Source of the DNA: Sphaerochaeta sp. UBA5849
GTDB lineage: Bacteria > Spirochaetota > Spirochaetia > Sphaerochaetales > Sphaerochaetaceae
Reading direction: 5' to 3'
DNA length: 54,889 nt
NCBI GenBank assembly: GCA_002432715.1
Contig: DJGJ01000002.1
Location: forward strand, 1-54,889
A program made the position numbers and the translations under genes. Shown here piece by piece: positions 51,177-54,889 of the stretch. The notes beneath the pieces were generated by a model that saw nothing but the letters and a program-made list of their open reading frames with translations, was not told the DNA's origin and ran no database searches. Every line of letters begins with the position of its first letter. Position 1 is the first letter of the stretch.

Positions 51177-51206
51177 TTGCCCCCTCGATGAGAGGGGGTG
51201 TATACT
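51177..51206 (+). promoter_or_regulatory. candidate galM promoter with hairpin in the spacer
   Basis: TTGCCC (51177-51182), 18-bp spacer, TATACT (51201-51206). A CCCCCTC/GAGGGGG inverted repeat (51180-51198, loop GATGA) fills the spacer. It could be an operator or a weak lepA terminator. Confidence 0.45.
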
Positions 51207-51238
51207 TTCATAGAAGAACTATGAACAAGGGGTGTCTT

Positions 51239-52270
51239 ATGTTGACCAAACGCTCGGTTGCCACTACTGCTGAAGGTGACGATATTTTTTCCATTACGCT
51301 CACCCAGGGAGATTTCACTGCAGAGATTCTCAGTCTTGGAGCCATTCTCAAGACCCTGAAGACTCCTGACCGCAACGGTGAAATCCGCGATATCGTGCTG
51401 GGGTTTGACAACCCGCTGGATAATCTTGCTTCCACCACCTATTTCGGGCAGGTGGTTGGGCGATTTGCCAACAGAATCGCGAATGCCCGATTCACGCTTG
51501 ACGGCAAGACCTGCATGCTTGAGAAGAATGAGGGAAACAACAACCTTCACAGCGGTAAAAGCAACTGGGGCTGGCGCAACTGGCATGTGGAAACGTTTGA
51601 TTGGAATGGTGACCCGGGGGTGGTGTTGAGCCTTTTCAGTCCCGACGGTGATGGCGGATTTCCCCATGCAGTGAACTGCACGGTTTCGTATGTACTGACA
51701 AGAGACGGCAATCTGCGCATGGATTATGAAGCAACGGCAACAGGACCGACTCCCATCAATCTGACCAATCATTCGTATTTCAATTTGGGCGGAGCTGCAA
51801 GCGGCACCATACTTGGTCACGAGCTCCAGCTTGACTGCGACCGATACCTGGAAGTTGATTCAGCATCCATTCCTACGGGTAGGATCATTGATGTTCGCGG
51901 TACTGCATTTGATTTCACCAAGAAGAAAACGATCGGTCGTGATATCGAGAAAGTCGGAGGGTATGACCATTGTTTCATTCTCTCCCGCAGTTCTGAAAAA
52001 TTGGTTGAATTTGCGTCGATTTATGAACCCAACAGCGGCCGTACCATGAAGATCAGCACGACGATGCCGGCTGTGCAGCTGTATACGGGCAACTACCTTA
52101 AGGCCGCTGAGATTGGCAAGGGGAACGTAGCCTATCCAAAGCATGCAGGCATGTGTTTTGAGACCCAGTATTATCCTGACAGCCCAAACCATCCTGAGTT
52201 TCCCTCCTGCATTTTCAATAAGGAACGAAGTTTCAAGCACACAACGGTTTTTAGTTTTGGAAGTAAATAG
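51239..52270 (+). CDS. galM: aldose 1-epimerase (mutarotase)
   Basis: A 343-residue enzyme interconverting alpha and beta aldose anomers. FGQVVGRFANRIANARF, NNLHSGKSNWGWRNWHV (catalytic His), NLTNHSYFNLGG (catalytic His), YDHCFIL and C-terminal CFETQYYPDSPNHPEFPS with the catalytic Glu. ATG 51239 has AAGGGG 6 nt upstream; an ATG at 51221 is in frame but less well placed. Confidence 0.92.
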   Translation: MLTKRSVATTAEGDDIFSITLTQGDFTAEILSLGAILKTLKTPDRNGEIRDIVLGFDNPLDNLASTTYFGQVVGRFANRIANARFTLDGKTCMLEKNEGNNNLHSGKSNWGWRNWHVETFDWNGDPGVVLSLFSPDGDGGFPHAVNCTVSYVLTRDGNLRMDYEATATGPTPINLTNHSYFNLGGAASGTILGHELQLDCDRYLEVDSASIPTGRIIDVRGTAFDFTKKKTIGRDIEKVGGYDHCFILSRSSEKLVEFASIYEPNSGRTMKISTTMPAVQLYTGNYLKAAEIGKGNVAYPKHAGMCFETQYYPDSPNHPEFPSCIFNKERSFKHTTVFSFGSK

Positions 52271-52311
52271 CGATTGTGTCCGGGTATGGCTGCCGGGCAG
52301 TGGAGTGCATG

Positions 52312-52923
52312 ATGAAAGAGGTTAAGATCATTGGGATCACCGGAGGCTCCGGCTCCGGTAAATCCACTATTGTAAGAAAAATCGGAGAAGTCTGTTCTGA
52401 TTTCGTGTTTATTCCTCAGGACAATTACTATCGGTCTGCTTCGTACATCAGCAATGAGAATATTACTGCATTCAATTTCGACCATCCTGATGCATTCGAC
52501 ATTGAGCTGCTGTATGAACACTTGAATGCGTTGAAAGAAGGCAGGAGTATTGAGATGCCCCTGTACGATTTCGTGCATCATCGCCGCAGGGATGAAACGG
52601 TGAGCGTCCAGCCTAAACCTTTGGTGATTATTGAGGGGTTGATGGTTTTGTATGACAAGCAGATACGGGATCTGCTCGATTTGAAGTTGTATGTGGATAC
52701 TCCTGACGATATTCGGTTTATCCGTCGTCTCAAACGGGATATCGCCGAGCGTGGGAGAACGGTTGAAAGTGTCTGCAACCAGTATCTCGAGGTGGTCAGG
52801 CCAGGGCATTTCAACTTCATTGAACCTACGAAAGTGTTCGCTGATATCATTATTCCCGAAGGCGGCTACAACGAAAATGCCTTATCGGTGCTGATACCCT
52901 TCGTCAAGGAACTCTCCCGCTGA
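52312..52923 (+). CDS. udk: uridine kinase
   Basis: A 203-residue P-loop kinase phosphorylating uridine/cytidine: GITGGSGSGKST, FIPQDNYYR, FDHPDAFDIELL, PLYDFVHHRR, VIIEGLMVL and RLKRDIAERGR. ATG 52312 has GGAG 6 nt upstream. It abuts yidD tail to tail. Confidence 0.93.
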   Translation: MKEVKIIGITGGSGSGKSTIVRKIGEVCSDFVFIPQDNYYRSASYISNENITAFNFDHPDAFDIELLYEHLNALKEGRSIEMPLYDFVHHRRRDETVSVQPKPLVIIEGLMVLYDKQIRDLLDLKLYVDTPDDIRFIRRLKRDIAERGRTVESVCNQYLEVVRPGHFNFIEPTKVFADIIIPEGGYNENALSVLIPFVKELSR

Positions 52924-53208
52924 TCATCGTTTCCTGAAAAGGGTGAACCCATCCCGTATGGCTTTCCAGGACCAGGTTTCAGGGACCTGGTCGTCACCTC
53001 CATAGTACCACCGGCTGCAGCGCAGGATTCGGGCGAAGCCCATGATGAAGCCTTTTGCGATGCCATGCTTGAGTACGGAGTCGACCATATACGTGGAGCA
53101 GGTTGGATGGTACAGACAACCGCCTCCAAAAAACGGGGAGAGCAATCCTTTGTAGAGGTATACCGGGATAAGAAATATGTTTCTAAGCAACTTTGCTGGT
53201 TTTTTCAT
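52924..53208 (-). CDS. yidD: membrane protein insertion efficiency factor YidD
   Basis: 94 residues with the family motif LYKGLLSPFFGGGCLYHPTCSTYMVDSVLKHG and RILRCSRW; normally it helps YidC insert membrane proteins. The C-terminal GGDDQVPETWSWKAIRDGF is usual. No rnpA or yidC is adjacent. Confidence 0.92.
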   Translation of the reverse strand: MKKPAKLLRNIFLIPVYLYKGLLSPFFGGGCLYHPTCSTYMVDSVLKHGIAKGFIMGFARILRCSRWYYGGDDQVPETWSWKAIRDGFTLFRKR

Positions 53209-53271
53209 AGGAACATTCTATGTTTGGATTGTCAAAGTTGCAACAAGCAGGTAAAATGAAAAAGTAGGGAT

Positions 53272-53300
53272 TTGACTTGACAAGTGAGAATCGCTATAGT
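53272..53300 (+). promoter_or_regulatory. strong candidate promoter of the 56-residue gene
   Basis: TTGACT (53272-53277), 17-bp spacer, TATAGT (53295-53300). A second TTGACA overlaps at 53277-53282. The start codon is 38 nt on. Confidence 0.65.
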
Positions 53301-53338
53301 AAGCAAGAATTGAGCAAATTGTATGGAGGGATAGGTAT

Positions 53339-53509
53339 ATGGCTGGTAACGTATCTAAGAATGCTCGCCGTGAAGGGGCAAAGGTTATGATGAGCCGCTG
53401 GGGCGGCCCGATCAAGATGAAGGCGGTTTTCGAGAATGGAAAACTTCGCCACGTGGCTTATTGCGAGAAATCTGGGAATACCGCTCGCAAGCCGAAAGAC
53501 TTGATGTAA
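53339..53509 (+). CDS. conserved-looking 56-residue basic protein of unknown function
   Basis: The predicted protein starts MAGNVSKNARREGAKVMMSR and continues WGGPIKMKAVFENGKLRHVA, then a YCEKSGN segment. It is basic, with one Cys, and resembles no family I know. The gene has a complete expression unit: a near-consensus promoter, GGAGG about 9 nt before ATG, and a strong terminator. That makes it very likely real although shorter than usual gene-finding limits. Small size and basic charge suggest nucleic-acid or ribosome binding, but this is only inference. Confidence 0.8.
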   Translation: MAGNVSKNARREGAKVMMSRWGGPIKMKAVFENGKLRHVAYCEKSGNTARKPKDLM

Positions 53510-53537
53510 GGATTTTCGTATCTGAAATTATAACCAT

Positions 53538-53573
53538 AAGCCTGTGAATATAACAATCACAGGCTTCTTTTTT
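53538..53573 (+). terminator. Rho-independent terminator
   Basis: Perfect 10-bp stem AAGCCTGTGA / TCACAGGCTT with a 9-nt loop, followed by C and six U. Ends the 56-residue gene. Confidence 0.92.
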
Positions 53574-53638
53574 CAGTAAATAACGGTCTAAATCAGCATT
53601 TTTCGCGTATTTTTGATGTATCCGATTCTAGCAGTGTG

Positions 53639-53647
53639 TGTTATAGT
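53639..53647 (+). promoter_or_regulatory. extended -10 of the terminal lipoprotein gene
   Basis: TG-T-TATAGT, 53 nt before the start codon, without a clear -35 box. Confidence 0.4.
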
Positions 53648-53699
53648 GTTGTTGAGTACGTATACAACGACACATGAGAACGTCATGAGGAGGAAACAC

Positions 53700-54889
53700 G
53701 TGAAACGTCTTTCAAGAACAATTATGACAGCAATGCTGGTAGCTTTGTTGGCTTTTTCCCTTGTAGGTTGTAAGAGCACCGCCAAGGTTGAGCCAATTCC
53801 GCCAGCTCCTGTTGTAGAACCTGCTCCCGAGCCAGTCGCTCCTGCAGCACCCGTCCCCGAGCCCGCCCCGGTCCCCGTACCGGCCCCTGCTCCGGCTCCT
53901 GCACCGGCTCCTGCACCGGCTCCTGCACCGGTAGCCCCGGCCCCTGTTGAGATGGAGCTGCCCTTCGGAGTGAAGGAAATTGTAAAGAATGATGACGGAG
54001 CGAAGGTATTCGATCTGTTCATCGTGCATACGAACGACCTGAACGGCAACATCTATGCCGAGAACGGCGGACTGGGACTTGCGAAGTTCTCGACCGCCCT
54101 GAAGGCCGGGCGTGCGATCACCGACAACTGGCTGCTTCTGAACAGCGGCAACGTTGGTGAGATACCCGCCGAGGCAGCGATGCTGGCGGCCGAAGTCGTC
54201 GACGAGCTCGGCTACGATGCCTACACCCCGCAGGCGATCCAGCTGGCCACCGGCATAGCCGGGACGAAGAAGGCCCTCCCGCTGAGCGTGAACGCCCTCG
54301 ACGCGAACGGATACCTGGTTGCCCAGCCCTACCAGATCTACGACTTCAACGGATTCAAGGTTGGGGTGGTCGGCCTGGTGGCCCCGAAGCCGATCCAGGG
54401 CGTGAGCTTCACCAGCGACGTCGTCCTGGACAATGCCCAGTATGCGGTCGACCTTGCCAAGGGATATGCAGACTACCTGGTAGTCCTGAGCGATCTGGGC
54501 GACAAGGGCCCGATCACCAGCGAGATGGTGGCGCAGAACATCGACGGCATCGACTTGATTGTTGACGGCAACGGGTCTGCGATGGCGAAGACGGTGAACG
54601 GCACCCTGATAGTCAGGGCCGACGAGCAGCTGAAGAGCGTTGGTGCTGTGCAGCTGAGCGTTGCGAATGGCGAGGTGAAGGCCGTCTATCCGATGCTCCT
54701 TCCTGCAGCCGACGTTCTCGAGCCTTCCAAGAGTGCGATAGCCAAGGCCTACGAGCCGATTGCCAGAGCGATGGGATACACGCTGATGGTGACCGTGCCC
54801 GAGGATCCGGCCATTGTGGCGAAGATTGGTGCGACCCCGGTTGTGAAGGCTGAAGTACCTGCGCCGGCACCCGCTCCCGCTCCCGCTCC
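53700..54889 (+). CDS. Pro/Ala-rich lipoprotein with degenerate 5'-nucleotidase-like domain, 3'-truncated
   Basis: GTG 53700 follows AGGAGG; the frame stays open to the window end (about 396 residues visible). The signal peptide ends in a lipobox LVGC (Cys 24), then a Pro/Ala linker (about 33-83), then a domain laid out like UshA/5'-nucleotidase metallophosphatases: FIVHTNDLNGN (110-116), LLLNSGNVGE (145-153), LGYDAYTPQAI, VVLSDLGDKG, IDLIVDGNGSA (285-294). Nearly all metal-ligand positions differ: NDxHG is NDLNG, GD is GN151, GNHEFD is missing, HxG is DLG (D265) and GGHS is GNGS (N291). It is thus probably a non-catalytic binding protein. A second Pro/Ala linker starts at the window edge. 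Codons are richer in C/G than in neighbours. Confidence 0.85.
   Translation, partial: MKRLSRTIMTAMLVALLAFSLVGCKSTAKVEPIPPAPVVEPAPEPVAPAAPVPEPAPVPVPAPAPAPAPAPAPAPAPVAPAPVEMELPFGVKEIVKNDDGAKVFDLFIVHTNDLNGNIYAENGGLGLAKFSTALKAGRAITDNWLLLNSGNVGEIPAEAAMLAAEVVDELGYDAYTPQAIQLATGIAGTKKALPLSVNALDANGYLVAQPYQIYDFNGFKVGVVGLVAPKPIQGVSFTSDVVLDNAQYAVDLAKGYADYLVVLSDLGDKGPITSEMVAQNIDGIDLIVDGNGSAMAKTVNGTLIVRADEQLKSVGAVQLSVANGEVKAVYPMLLPAADVLEPSKSAIAKAYEPIARAMGYTLMVTVPEDPAIVAKIGATPVVKAEVPAPAPAPAPA
53892..53927 (+). repeat. 12-bp tandem repeat in the Pro/Ala linker
   Basis: Three exact copies of CCGGCTCCTGCA, each coding PAPA, flanked by diverged PA codons. Prone to length change by slippage. Confidence 0.9.

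Noticed and set aside
53588..54052. Minus-strand frame with Gly-Ala/Gly-Thr repeats
   Set aside because: It is the antisense of the Pro/Ala linker codons of the lipoprotein gene.
1..54889. CRISPR arrays, insertion sequences, integrases or att repeats
   Set aside because: No regularly spaced repeats, transposase or integrase motifs, or flanking direct repeats were seen.

Overview
The window looks like chromosomal DNA of a spirochaete, most probably of the Sphaerochaeta/Treponema branch. This is an inference from gene order and content: rplU-rpmA-obg-nadD-yqeK-(lipoprotein)-rsfS; spoVG beside tRNA-Gln, rplY, pth, tilS and ftsH; a 2-iron superoxide reductase; ChvE-type sugar uptake; and many putative lipoproteins. 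I found no rRNA, CRISPR array, IS element or prophage. Base composition is moderate, and the last gene is visibly richer in G/C at third codon positions.

Layout. 1-2904: a cut-off GNAT acetyltransferase, then cysE-bioY divergent from birA with a shared inverted repeat. 2952-9251: argS, a convergent TetR regulator, and the ribosome/GTPase/NAD cluster rplU-rpmA-obgE-nadD-yqeK-lipoprotein-rsfS. 9254-14196 (minus): LacI regulator and ChvE/GguA/GguB-like sugar ABC importer. 14397-19832 (minus): MATE exporter plus a TrpXYZ-like ABC system with two tandem binding proteins. 19833-20296: gap of uncertain content. 20297-23436: very acidic small protein, pdxA, TPR lipoprotein, cobO-like adenosyltransferase. 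23516-27826: PHP phosphatase, RloA-like ATPase, RloB-like protein, seven-TM LuxR regulator and alpha/beta hydrolase in one tight run. 27823-35635: membrane HD protein, gltX-glyS-tyrS, SsuABC/ThiYXZ-like importer, superoxide reductase. 35773-42370 (minus): gdhA, mtnA, mtaD, acyl-CoA synthetase, HAD phosphatase. 42423-52923: SMUG1-like glycosylase, ispE, spoVG, tRNA-Gln, rplY-pth-tilS-ftsH-lepA, galM, udk. 52924-54889: yidD (minus), a 56-residue protein missed by length-limited gene finding, and the start of a proline/alanine-rich lipoprotein carrying a degenerate 5'-nucleotidase fold.

Most of the window is housekeeping. Four observations deserve a second look. (1) An RloA/RloB-like pair has non-canonical active-site residues and is followed at once by a membrane LuxR protein. 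(2) The last gene encodes a nucleotidase-like lipoprotein in which nearly every metal-ligand motif is altered. (3) Six genes lack a Shine-Dalgarno sequence and have a sigma70-like -10 box 5-7 nt before the ATG, suggesting leaderless mRNAs. (4) Both binding-protein-dependent operons carry a stable stem-loop directly after the binding-protein gene. All functions are assigned by eye from motifs; no search was run.
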